A stretch of DNA of 64,000 nt from Pseudochelatococcus sp050946405 (GTDB lineage: Bacteria > Pseudomonadota > Alphaproteobacteria > Rhizobiales > Beijerinckiaceae). The stretch spans positions 186,001-250,000 of the forward strand of contig NZ_JBMNUS010000001.1 in the NCBI RefSeq assembly GCF_050946405.1. Reading direction: 5' to 3'. Position numbers and translations under genes: made by a program. The notes under the pieces are model-generated. The model saw only the letters and a list, made by a program, of their open reading frames with translations, did no database searches and was not told the DNA's origin. Positions 52,103 to 60,835 of the stretch are shown here, piece by piece (position 1 is the first letter of the stretch; the number at the start of each line of letters is the position of its first letter).

Positions 52103-53359
52103 TCAGGCCCACTCGCCCTTGCGGAACACCGGCGTGCGGCTGCCGTCCGCATGCACGCCGTCGATGTCGACGGTGCCGGAACCGATCATCCAGTCGATAT
52201 GGATCAGGCTCCTGTTGCCGCCCCGCGCCGCGATTTCCTCCGGCGACAGCCGCGCGCCGTCGACGAAGCATTTCGCGTAGCACTGGCCCAGCGCGATATG
52301 GCAGGAAGCGTTCTCGTCGAACAGCGTGTTGAAATACAGAATGCCGCTTTTCGAGATGGGCGAGGAGTGCGGCACCAGCGCCACCTCCCCCAGCCGGCGC
52401 GCGCCCTCGTCGGTGTCCAGCACCTTGTTGAGAACCTCCTCGCCGCGCGACGCCTTCGCCTCGACGATCCGCCCCGCCTCGAAGCGCACGCGGATGTCGT
52501 CGATCAGCGTGCCCTGATGCGACAGGGGCTTGGTGCTCGATACATGGCCCTCCACGCGCGCGGCATGCGGCGTCGTGAACACCTCTTCCGTGGGGATGTT
52601 GGCGTTGCAGGTGACGCCGTTCTTCGCCGTGGCCGCGCCGCCCTGCCATTCGTGGCCGTCCGCGAGGCCCACGCGCAGATCCGTGCCCGGCCCGGTGAAA
52701 TGCAGCGCCGCGAACCTCTGCCCGTTCAGCCACGCGGCCCGCCGGTGCAGCGCCGCGTTGTGATCGGCCCACGCCGCGACCGGATCGTCGCCGTCGACGC
52801 GCGAGGCGGCGAAGATCGCGTCGGCCAGCTTGCGCACCGCGACCTCTTCGGCATCATCCGCGAAAACCCGGCGCGCCCACGACGCGCCGGGATAGGCGAC
52901 GATGTTCCAGTTGATGTCGAAGCCGGCGATCTTCTCCAGCGCCGGCTGATAGGCGACCGAAACGGCCTTGTTGGCGCGCGCCACCTTCGCCGGGTCCTGC
53001 CCGGCGAGCAGCATCGGGTCGTCGCCGACGATGGCGAGCCGCGCCGTGTTGGCGGTGAACGCCTTCGCCATGCCCTCGTAGAGCCACCCCGCCGCCCGGT
53101 CGAAACCATGATCGGCCGCGTGGCGATAGCGGGCGAGGGTCAGCGCCTCGTCGCTGAAAAACGGCGTCACGAGCCCCGCGCCCGCCGAATAAGCGTGAAC
53201 GGCGATGCGGCGCACCAGCGGCAGCGCCGTCACCGGAGCGGTGATCAGCAGATCCTGCCCGGCCTGCAATCGCAGGCCGACGCGGATGGCCACTTCCGCC
53301 AGCCTGTCGAGCTTCGCCGGGTCGATCGGTGAGGAATGATTCTGCTGCGGTGCGGTCAT
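52103..53359 (-). CDS. M29-family aminopeptidase
   Basis: The 418-residue metallopeptidase resembles the thermophilic aminopeptidases AmpS/AmpT. The metal-binding region includes NIPTEEVFTTPHAARVEG near residue 250, then FNTLFDENASCHIALGQCY, and HIDWMIGSGTVDIDG at the C-terminus. It removes N-terminal residues from peptides in the cytoplasm using two metal ions. The ATG at 53359 (MTAPQQNHSS) is chosen because the preceding in-frame residues are low complexity and AGGACGG lies upstream. The DUF6522-like gene follows directly. Confidence 0.88.
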   Translation of the reverse strand: MTAPQQNHSSPIDPAKLDRLAEVAIRVGLRLQAGQDLLITAPVTALPLVRRIAVHAYSAGAGLVTPFFSDEALTLARYRHAADHGFDRAAGWLYEGMAKAFTANTARLAIVGDDPMLLAGQDPAKVARANKAVSVAYQPALEKIAGFDINWNIVAYPGASWARRVFADDAEEVAVRKLADAIFAASRVDGDDPVAAWADHNAALHRRAAWLNGQRFAALHFTGPGTDLRVGLADGHEWQGGAATAKNGVTCNANIPTEEVFTTPHAARVEGHVSSTKPLSHQGTLIDDIRVRFEAGRIVEAKASRGEEVLNKVLDTDEGARRLGEVALVPHSSPISKSGILYFNTLFDENASCHIALGQCYAKCFVDGARLSPEEIAARGGNRSLIHIDWMIGSGTVDIDGVHADGSRTPVFRKGEWA

Positions 53360-53480
53360 GTGATCTGCCGTCCTGGGTCCCTGCCTGAAATGCGCGGCTC
53401 CCGGCCTGCCGGCCGGGATCGGTCGAGGGATCAGGAAAGGCCGCGCGCGGGCGCGTGTCAACCCGCCCGCGCCGGCAAAG

Positions 53481-54965
53481 TCACGTCTGGCCGTCGGACA
53501 CCGGCACGTCGATCGGCGCGGCGCGTCCGCGGCTCACCTCGCTGCCCGCGCGGGGCGACAGGCGCATGAACAGCAGCGCCGAAGACGCCGCCAGCAACGC
53601 CAGCACGGCGAAGGCGACCGTGATGTCCTCGATGGCCATCGTCGTCCCGCCACGCGCGGCGATGCTCGCCCCCAGCGCAAGCGCCGCGATGCCGACGCCC
53701 ACGCTGAAGGCGAGCTGCTGCATCATGCTGGCGAAGGTGGTGGCGTTGCTCATCCGCTCCGGCGGGATGTCGGCGAAGGCCAGCGCGTTCACGCCCGTGA
53801 GCTGGAGCGAGCGGAACACGCCGCCGATGAACAGCACCAGCATGATGACGAGCGGCGGCGTCAGGGGCGTCACCGCCCCACAGGCGGCGATCGTCAGCGC
53901 CACGATCAGCGCGTTGACGGTCAGCACCCGCCGGAAGCCGAAGCGGCGGAACACCGGCCCGATCATGAACTTGGCGATGATGGCGCCCGTGGCGCCGGCG
54001 ATGGTGATCATGCCCGCCGCGAACGGCGTCATGCCCAGCACCACCTGCAACAGCAGCGCCATCAGGAACGGCGCCGCCCCCACGGTGAAGCGGCCGAGAT
54101 TGCCGGCGATCACCGAGGCGTGAAACGTCGGGATGCGCAGCAGGTCGAGATCGATGATCGGGAAGGGCGTATGAGCGGCGTGGCGCACGTAGAGCGCGAC
54201 GCAAACCGCCCCGACGAGCAGGATGAGCGCGCTCACCTGCCACGGCGCCGCGCCGTGTCCGAGGGTCTCGAAGCCGAGCACCAGGCAAGCCAGGGCGATC
54301 GCCGTCAGCAGGAAGCCGCGCCAGTCCAGCGGCGGCACGTCGCGCTCGCGCGTGTCCCTGATGAAGATCAACGCCAGCACGATGCCGATGATGCCCACCG
54401 GCACGTTCATGAGAAAGATCCAGCGCCAGGAACTGACGGTCGTGATCAGTCCGCCGATGGGCGGGCCGAGCGCCGGCCCCAGCAGGGCGGGCACGGTGAG
54501 GTAGGTCGTGGCCCGCATCAGGTCGGCCTTACTGATGGAGCGCAGCATGACGATGCGCCCCACCGGCACCATCATCGCCCCGGCCACGCCCTGCGCCAGC
54601 CGCGCGGCGACAAGCTCGCCCAGCGAGTTGGCGAGGCCGCAGAAGATGGAGCTGACCGTGAACAGCGCGATGGCCGCCACGAAGACGTTGCGCGCGCCGA
54701 ACCTGTCCGCCACCCAGCCGCTGACGGGAATGAACACGGATACGCTCAGCAGATAGGCGGTGATGGCGATGTTGAGCCGCACCGGATCGACATCCATCGA
54801 CCGCGCCATCGCCGGCACCGCCATCGCGATGACCGTGGAGTCGAGCATTTGCAGGAACAGCGCGCAGCCGACGATGAGCGGCACGATGAAGGGCGAGCGC
54901 GCCATGCGGGCCACCGGACCGGATTCGAGGAGCGAGCTGCCGGGAAATTTAGCCGGGAAAGTCAT
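53481..54965 (-). CDS. DHA2-family (14-helix) multidrug efflux MFS transporter
   Basis: The 494-residue protein has 14 predicted hydrophobic segments. The DHA2/EmrB signatures are FLQMLDSTVIAMAVPAMA in helix 1, ISGWVADRFG-like VSGWVADRFGARNVF in the loop after helix 2, GVAGAMMVPVGR, and LLGPALGPPIGG (motif C). It is a proton-driven drug exporter in the inner membrane. The start at 54965 overlaps the MarR stop (ATGA), so the pair is coupled and probably repressed by that MarR protein. No EmrA-type adaptor is next to it. Confidence 0.9.
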   Translation of the reverse strand: MTFPAKFPGSSLLESGPVARMARSPFIVPLIVGCALFLQMLDSTVIAMAVPAMARSMDVDPVRLNIAITAYLLSVSVFIPVSGWVADRFGARNVFVAAIALFTVSSIFCGLANSLGELVAARLAQGVAGAMMVPVGRIVMLRSISKADLMRATTYLTVPALLGPALGPPIGGLITTVSSWRWIFLMNVPVGIIGIVLALIFIRDTRERDVPPLDWRGFLLTAIALACLVLGFETLGHGAAPWQVSALILLVGAVCVALYVRHAAHTPFPIIDLDLLRIPTFHASVIAGNLGRFTVGAAPFLMALLLQVVLGMTPFAAGMITIAGATGAIIAKFMIGPVFRRFGFRRVLTVNALIVALTIAACGAVTPLTPPLVIMLVLFIGGVFRSLQLTGVNALAFADIPPERMSNATTFASMMQQLAFSVGVGIAALALGASIAARGGTTMAIEDITVAFAVLALLAASSALLFMRLSPRAGSEVSRGRAAPIDVPVSDGQT

Positions 54966-55417
54966 GATGCTGGCGTCTCGCTCAGTTTGATCAGCGGCTC
55001 CACGGCGTCGAGAACCCGCTTGCGCTCAGCCTCCGTCAGCCGGGAGATGCGGGTGGCGAGCCATTCCGTGCGCAAGCGCTTGACCTCGACGAGCACGCGC
55101 CGGCCCTCTTCCGTGATTTCAAGCCCCACTCTCCGGCGGTCGTCGTGGGCGCCTTCGAGGCGGCGCAGCAGCCCCGCCGCCGCGAGTTGCTTGACATGCG
55201 CGCTCATGCTGGGCGGCGTGATGCGCTCACGCGCCGCCAGTTCGTTGACGCCGATGCCCTGCTCGTTGGCCAGGGTGCCGAGGATCAGGGTCTGGAACGG
55301 CGACAGGCCCACCGCGCTGCGCGTTTCACGGCGCAGGTCGCGGTTGAGCCGCAGGATGGCCGGGCGCAGCAGGTCGGCGATCGCCGCTGCTTCGTCGGCA
55401 AAGCGTTCATGAGGCAT
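54962..55417 (-). CDS. MarR-family transcriptional regulator
   Basis: The 151-residue winged-helix protein has LSPFQTLILGTLANEQGIGVNELAARERIT and PPSMSAHVKQLAAAGLLRR as its DNA-binding region (residues about 38-85), and the wing EGAHDDRRRVGLEITEEG. MarR proteins usually repress their own gene and a linked efflux pump and are released by aromatic ligands. The efflux gene follows with an ATGA overlap. A palindrome that could be its operator is at 55480-55494, upstream of its start. Confidence 0.92.
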   Translation of the reverse strand: MPHERFADEAAAIADLLRPAILRLNRDLRRETRSAVGLSPFQTLILGTLANEQGIGVNELAARERITPPSMSAHVKQLAAAGLLRRLEGAHDDRRRVGLEITEEGRRVLVEVKRLRTEWLATRISRLTEAERKRVLDAVEPLIKLSETPAS

Positions 55418-55479
55418 GATCGACAGATACGTTTCCGTCAGTTGTGGGAGGGCGAACGGATAAGACCGGCCACCCTATG

Positions 55480-55494
55480 GTTAGTTAGGCTAAC
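55480..55494 (-). promoter_or_regulatory. Candidate MarR operator
   Basis: GTTAG and CTAAC flank TTAGG, 63 bases upstream of the marR start in an AT-rich patch. Size and symmetry fit MarR-family operators of the TTAG-N-CTAA class. Confidence 0.5.
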
Positions 55495-55637
55495 AATATA
55501 AATGGGGCGCACTTCCGTCAACCCGCGCCCGGCGCAGGGCTGCCCCGCATGCATGCGGCGCCGACAGGGCGCTTGCAGGCGCGGAGCCTCTTCATTAACT
55601 CAGGGCATTCACTCGAGCGCGCTCCAGGGAGCCCAGC

Positions 55638-56429
55638 ATGACCGCCTCTCACGATGACCGGCCGACGCCGCGGGATGACCGCCAAAGCCCCGAGCCCCCG
55701 AATGAGGGCATCGGCGACATGATCCGCGTCGTCGTGCAGGCGGTGTTGATCGCGCTCGTGATCCGCACGTTCCTGTTCCAGCCGTTCAGCATTCCCTCCG
55801 GCTCGCTGGTGCCGACGCTGCTGGTGGGGGACTATCTGTTCGTGTCGAAATATGCCTACGGCTATTCGCGCCATTCCTTCCCGTGGGGCATCGTTCCCTT
55901 CGACGGGCGCATTCTGGGCGCGACGCCGCAGCGCGGCGACATCGCCGTGTTCTCGTCACCGAAAAACGACGGCCTCGATTACATCAAGAGGGTGATCGGG
56001 CTTCCCGGCGACACCATCCGGATGGTCGACAACGTGCTGGTCATCAACGGCCAGCCTGTCGGGCGCGAGCGCATCGGCACCTACCCGGACATCGACCAGT
56101 GGGGGCAGCCGCAACAGGCGCCGCTCTATCGGGAGACCCTGCCCGGCGGCGCCAGCCACATCATCATGGAGCGCGAGGGCGCGGGCAGCTACTGGGCCAA
56201 CACCTTCGTCTACAAGGTGCCGGAGGGCCATTACTTCATGATGGGCGACAACCGCGACAACTCCAGCGATTCCCGCGATCTTTCGTCGATGGGCTACGTG
56301 CCGCTCGACAACTTCATCGGCCGCGCGGAATTCACGTTCTTCTCGCTGGATGAGCAGACGCCCGCGTGGCAAATCTGGAAATGGCCGGCGGCGATCCGTT
56401 GGAACCGGCTGTTCACGCGCATCGGATGA
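55638..56429 (+). CDS. lepB: Signal peptidase I
   Basis: The 263-residue membrane protease cleaves signal peptides after export. It has one N-terminal transmembrane helix (VVVQAVLIALVIRTFLF). The catalytic Ser56 is in IPSGSLVPTLLVGD, and the general base Lys117 is in YIKRVIGLPGDTI. The conserved MGDNRDNSSDSR forms the third box. The usual Met after the catalytic Ser is Leu here. It is a single gene facing the hydrolase gene. AGGGAGC lies 8 bases before the ATG. Confidence 0.95.
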   Translation: MTASHDDRPTPRDDRQSPEPPNEGIGDMIRVVVQAVLIALVIRTFLFQPFSIPSGSLVPTLLVGDYLFVSKYAYGYSRHSFPWGIVPFDGRILGATPQRGDIAVFSSPKNDGLDYIKRVIGLPGDTIRMVDNVLVINGQPVGRERIGTYPDIDQWGQPQQAPLYRETLPGGASHIIMEREGAGSYWANTFVYKVPEGHYFMMGDNRDNSSDSRDLSSMGYVPLDNFIGRAEFTFFSLDEQTPAWQIWKWPAAIRWNRLFTRIG

Positions 56430-56454
56430 ACCGGCCCGCCGGCGGGGGGCGCCG

Positions 56455-57228
56455 TCAGGCCGCCGGATAGACGTCGTTGAAAAACGCCAGCACGCCCTGC
56501 TTGTGAACCCTGTCGCCCACGGCCAGATTGTGATCGCGGCCGGGAATGTCGAGAAAACGGCCGTTGGGCAGCAGCGCCGCGAGCGCCTCGCCGGACCCGG
56601 CGATGGCGTCGCGCGATCCGACGGCGACGAGAACCGGCAGCGTGATCGCCGCGACCTCGGCGCGCGTCAGCGCCCCGCGCGAGCCGCGAATGCAGGCCGC
56701 GAGCGCGCGCAGATCGCTGCCGGTCTGCTCGGCGAAGGCGCGGAACATGCGCTGGTCGGGATCGGTCAGGTCGTCGAGGGAAGCCGCCTCCATCGCCTCC
56801 GCGATGCGCGGGGGCAGGCCGGCGCCTTCCACGAGATGAATGCCGAGCCCCCCGAGCACGGCCGCCGCCACCCTGTCGGGATGCAGCGCGGCGAGGCGGG
56901 CGGTGTTGCGCGCGCCCATCGAATAGCCGATCACGGCGGCCTTTTCGATGTCGAGATGGTCGAGCAGGCGGCGCGCATCCTCCGCCATCTCGGTGGTGGT
57001 GTAGGCGGCGGGCTCGTGGAGCTTCTCGCTCTGCCCATGCCCGCGGTTGTCGAGCGCGATGACCCGATAGCCGGCGCGGCCGAGCGTCGTCGTCCACATC
57101 GTGTTGACCCAGTTCACGGTGTGATTCGACGCGAAACCATGAATGAGCAGCACCGGCCGCCCGTCGCCGTGCGGGGCGGGAACGTCGATGAAGTCGATAC
57201 GAACGCCATCGGACGAGAATGACCGCAT
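56455..57228 (-). CDS. Alpha/beta-fold hydrolase
   Basis: The 257-residue protein has the hydrolase oxyanion segment LLIHGFASN at residues 28-36, LDNRGHGQSEK, the nucleophile Ser103 in GYSMGA and the likely catalytic His in PGRDHNLAVGD. The third catalytic residue is probably the Asp in GSRDAIAG. Substrates of this group are esters, lactones or enol-lactones and cannot be predicted. GGAGA precedes the ATG at 57228. It starts divergent from no gene but is 119 bases beyond the end of the TPR gene. Confidence 0.87.
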   Translation of the reverse strand: MRSFSSDGVRIDFIDVPAPHGDGRPVLLIHGFASNHTVNWVNTMWTTTLGRAGYRVIALDNRGHGQSEKLHEPAAYTTTEMAEDARRLLDHLDIEKAAVIGYSMGARNTARLAALHPDRVAAAVLGGLGIHLVEGAGLPPRIAEAMEAASLDDLTDPDQRMFRAFAEQTGSDLRALAACIRGSRGALTRAEVAAITLPVLVAVGSRDAIAGSGEALAALLPNGRFLDIPGRDHNLAVGDRVHKQGVLAFFNDVYPAA

Positions 57229-57347
57229 GCCGCAACTCTCCCTTGCAGGCCCGCCTCCGTCGCAGGCCGGATCGCCGCCCGCTGCGGCGGCGGGGGCCAT
57301 TGTTACACGAGATATCCGCCGCCGTTCAACACGCATGGGGGCGGCCG

Positions 57348-59654
57348 TCAGTAGCGGATGCGGTTGAGCCGTTCGGCGATGGCCGTGAGCCCCTGCGTGG
57401 CGGCGGTCGAGACGCCGGTTTTCTGCAGGAGTCTGAACACCCGCTCCGCTTCGTCGAAACGCCCGAGGTGAAAATTGCTCCAGCCCCGCAGCAGCATGAG
57501 ATCGGTCTGCTCGGGGGCCTGCCTCTGCCGGGCGTCGAGGGCGAACAGGGTCTCGGTGTAGCGCTCCGCGTCATAGGCGGCGATGGCCTGCTGGGTCAGC
57601 AGCGCCACGCTCAGGTCCCGCTGCCTCCCAGGACCGATGCGCGCTTCCGAGGCGGCAAGGGCCGCCTTGTTCGTCAGGCCGACGCGCAGATAGGCAAGGC
57701 TCTTGCCATAGGCCGCCTCCTTCCGCTGGCCGGCGTCGCCGCTTTTCGCCTGCACGGCCTCGAATGCCCGGACCGCCTCCATGGGCCGGTCGAGTTCCAT
57801 CAGGCACCAGCCCAGCGACAACGCGGAAGCGGCCGGCAGGCCCGACACGCCATGCAGCGATGCCGACGAGGCGCATCGGCGGGCATTGGCGCGGCTCGCG
57901 GTTTGCGGCCCGGCGCGCGCCGGCGCGGAAGTCCGCTCGCCGGCGCTGTCGCCGCTCCGATTGGACCGGCCGTGGTTCTGCGATTCTCTGTTTTGCGCGA
58001 CTTCCCGATCAGATGCTTCCATCCGGTCGAACGCTCCGGCCGCGGCGCTTTCGGCGCGCGGGGATGCCCGCGCGGGGGCGACAGGCGCGGCCGAGGGCGA
58101 AGCGCCGAAAAGCAGCGCGTCGATATCGCTCCCGGCAGCCGGCGACGCTCCGGGCTCCGGCTGCCGGGCGGCGGCGGAGGCGGAAGGACGCCGGCCCGGC
58201 CGATCCACGAGGTCGGCGATGCGGGGCGAGCGATCCCGCCAGGCGTTGACGACCGCCAGCAGCCCCTTCCGGTTCCCCAGCCGCTGACGCGCGACGGCGA
58301 GGCCGTGGGCGGCGGGCTCGTATGCGCGGTCCCATTTCAGCGCTTCGATGAACCATCGTTCCGCCGTTCGGACCTGCCCCGTGTTATAGGCATACCAGCC
58401 GAGCGCATGGCCGGCGGCGGGCAGGCGCCCTTCCACCGCCACGGCGACGAGCCGGGCGATGGCGGCTTCGTCGATGCGGGGCGGCGGCTCGCGCAGCAGC
58501 AGCGCGACCATGCCGTCGAGATAGATTTCCATGTTTTCGGGCGATGCGCCGCGCCATTCGTGGGCCAGAGGCTCGACTTCCGCAAATCGCCCCTGCGCGC
58601 TCATGGCGAGCACGTAGCCCTCCGCCGCCTTCGCCCCGCCGCCACGGTCGAGCGCAAGCTTGAAAAGCTGCGCCGCCCGCTCCGGCTCGCGGTGGCTATG
58701 GAGATAGAAGGCCAGCGCCATAGCGTCGTCCGGCGTCGTCGTGACGGCGGCGACGAGTTGCTCCATCCGCGCGATGTCGGCCACGCTCGCGGTTTCCGCC
58801 TTGCCCTGCGCCGCCTCGCCCACACGGCGGCGCACCAGCGTGTCCAGCGCGTTCGCGGGCGCGGCGTCCTTGTCGCGCGCGAGCAGCTTCTCCGCCTCCG
58901 CCAGCGGCAGCAGGGCCGAAGCCTTGTCGAGCGTGGCGGCGCGCTCCGCCTTGTCGTCGCAATTGTCCAGAATATAGTTGTAGACATCCACGCCGCGGGA
59001 CGGCTTGTCCGTCGCGACGAACGCCTCGGCGACGGACCACAGCACCTCCATGTTGGGGCAGACGAGCAGGCCGGCATGGTCGGTGGCCACGCTCAGCACC
59101 GTCTCCCATTGCCGCGCGCCGGCGGCGTTCAGCAGCCGCTGGCGCGCCTCGGCCTCACCCAGTTTCTCCACCAGGTCGGCGGGAGGCTGCCATTGCGGAT
59201 CGCGCTGCTGATGCGTGGCGATGGCGTCGCGCAACGCGGGATAGCGGCCTTCGGAGAACAACGACCACAGCTTCCGCGTCTCCTCGTCGACGACGCCGGC
59301 GGGCCCCGCTTCGGGATTGGCCGGCGGCGTCCAGTGCGGATAGAGCGCCTTCAGGCGGTTGATCTCCGCGCGCATGCGCTCCCAGTCACCTTGCGACGCG
59401 TAGTAGTAAATGGCGCTCTCGTCGACATGCTGCTCCTCGCCGGCGGCGGGAGTGAAAGGCTGCCGAAAGTTCTTCTGCGAATCGGGCGCGGCATCGGCGA
59501 CGAGCATGAAGCGCGGCATCGCCGCCGCCGCGACGGAAGCGGCCGCCGGCTGACCCGGCGGAGAAAGGGCGGGCAGCCCGACATCGCCGCCGAAGATGAG
59601 CGCGCCGCCGGCCGCCGCCATCACCAGATAGGGCGAAAGCATCTTCACAGACAT
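57348..59654 (-). CDS. bcsK: TPR-repeat protein of the cellulose operon (BcsK-like), no outer-membrane barrel
   Basis: The 768-residue protein has an N-terminal signal or anchor segment, then several TPR-like repeats (residues about 75-480), a low-complexity Ala/Ser/Arg linker (about 500-600) and more TPR repeats to the end. It is the fourth gene of the bcsA-bcsB-bcsZ cluster and overlaps the bcsZ stop by 10 bases. It lacks the C-terminal beta-barrel domain of BcsC, and the next gene is unrelated. The TPR protein called BcsK in the Agrobacterium/Rhizobium-type operon has this place and architecture, so I use that name tentatively. Confidence 0.65.
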   Translation of the reverse strand: MSVKMLSPYLVMAAAGGALIFGGDVGLPALSPPGQPAAASVAAAAMPRFMLVADAAPDSQKNFRQPFTPAAGEEQHVDESAIYYYASQGDWERMRAEINRLKALYPHWTPPANPEAGPAGVVDEETRKLWSLFSEGRYPALRDAIATHQQRDPQWQPPADLVEKLGEAEARQRLLNAAGARQWETVLSVATDHAGLLVCPNMEVLWSVAEAFVATDKPSRGVDVYNYILDNCDDKAERAATLDKASALLPLAEAEKLLARDKDAAPANALDTLVRRRVGEAAQGKAETASVADIARMEQLVAAVTTTPDDAMALAFYLHSHREPERAAQLFKLALDRGGGAKAAEGYVLAMSAQGRFAEVEPLAHEWRGASPENMEIYLDGMVALLLREPPPRIDEAAIARLVAVAVEGRLPAAGHALGWYAYNTGQVRTAERWFIEALKWDRAYEPAAHGLAVARQRLGNRKGLLAVVNAWRDRSPRIADLVDRPGRRPSASAAARQPEPGASPAAGSDIDALLFGASPSAAPVAPARASPRAESAAAGAFDRMEASDREVAQNRESQNHGRSNRSGDSAGERTSAPARAGPQTASRANARRCASSASLHGVSGLPAASALSLGWCLMELDRPMEAVRAFEAVQAKSGDAGQRKEAAYGKSLAYLRVGLTNKAALAASEARIGPGRQRDLSVALLTQQAIAAYDAERYTETLFALDARQRQAPEQTDLMLLRGWSNFHLGRFDEAERVFRLLQKTGVSTAATQGLTAIAERLNRIRY

Positions 59655-60835
59655 TGCGGATACCTCTGCCTCACCAGCGCCAGCCCGAGCAGGTGCAGGG
59701 TCGAGGGGTAATACAATGTCGGCCGGAAATCCCGCAGCGCGTCGGGCACGGGGGCGCGGTCGAGCGCGCAGTCGAGGGCCGCGACGATCATCGCATAGCC
59801 GGGATCGCTCAGACGGTAGGTGACTTCGCCGGTATCAGCCCGGATGATGGCCGGAGCGGGTCTGCCGTTCCCGCTCCACAGACGCCGGAACCGTTCGAGC
59901 CGCTCCGGCGCGTCGATGCCGGCGCGCAACAGATAGAGCGGAATGCGCAGCGCATTGTAGCCGTATTCGTTGGGGAACCGCTCGGCGGGCCGCGGCCGCT
60001 CGCCGTCGCGCAGCGACACCCATTCCACCGGCACCCCGGCGGGACCGAAGCGCGAGCGGTCGATCAGGTCGAGGCCGCTTTTCGTCAGGCCCCCCCAGGG
60101 CTGCGCGCCGGCCTTCAGCGTCCCGAATCGCGCGAGCGCCTCGAATATCCAGTAGGACGGATTGACCACCGGGCCATCGGTGCGCTCGCGCGGCCCGAAG
60201 CCCGCCACACCGGGCATCAGCAGCATCCGCCCGCCGCTCTTCATGACGGCATGTTTCGACAGCGCGGCGACGATTTGCTGCGCGTCGCGGGCGAAGCCGG
60301 CGTCGCCCCACGCATCCGCCGCGAGCAGGAGGGCGTAGGCGATCAGGATATCGCCGTCGCTCGCGTTGTTGATGTCCGTGACATGGGGGCGCGTGGCGGG
60401 ATTCCAGCGCCAGGCCGCCAGCCCGTCGTCGCGGATCAGCAGCTCCGTGCGCACGAAGCTCCACAGCGCGGCGAAGGTCGCGCGGTCGCCGGCCATGACC
60501 GACAGCATCATGGCGTAGCCCTGCCCTTCGCTGTGGCTGATGTTGCCGTTGCCGTCGTCGACGACGCGCCCGGCCGTGATGAAGCGGTCACGGTATCGCC
60601 GCCATTCTTCCGGCGCGATCAACCCCGCCGGCATGGGCGCCGGGGAGCCGGGCGCGGTGGAAACCGCCTGCGCCGACGCCTTCGGGGAAGAGAAAAGCGC
60701 CGCCGTGAAGGTGCCGGCCTCCATCACCGAAAAAAGGGCGGCGGCAACGAGGGCGAAGGCGACGGCAAGCGCCCGCATCCGCGAGGCACGCCCCCGAAAG
60801 CCGTTTCTGAAACCGTTTTGCAGACGCCGCATCAT
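59645..60835 (-). CDS. bcsZ: Endo-1,4-beta-glucanase of the cellulose operon (GH8)
   Basis: The 396-residue glycoside hydrolase family 8 enzyme has a signal peptide (LAVAFALVAAALFSV core). The catalytic general acid is Glu103 in SEGQGYAMM, and the conserved Asp160 is in NASDGDILIAYAL. NPSYWIFEALARF and NEYGYNALRIPLYL follow. It trims cellulose in the periplasm and is needed for proper cellulose secretion. The two start ATGs at 60835 and 60832 overlap the bcsB stop; either is possible. Confidence 0.93.
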   Translation of the reverse strand: MMRRLQNGFRNGFRGRASRMRALAVAFALVAAALFSVMEAGTFTAALFSSPKASAQAVSTAPGSPAPMPAGLIAPEEWRRYRDRFITAGRVVDDGNGNISHSEGQGYAMMLSVMAGDRATFAALWSFVRTELLIRDDGLAAWRWNPATRPHVTDINNASDGDILIAYALLLAADAWGDAGFARDAQQIVAALSKHAVMKSGGRMLLMPGVAGFGPRERTDGPVVNPSYWIFEALARFGTLKAGAQPWGGLTKSGLDLIDRSRFGPAGVPVEWVSLRDGERPRPAERFPNEYGYNALRIPLYLLRAGIDAPERLERFRRLWSGNGRPAPAIIRADTGEVTYRLSDPGYAMIVAALDCALDRAPVPDALRDFRPTLYYPSTLHLLGLALVRQRYPQCL

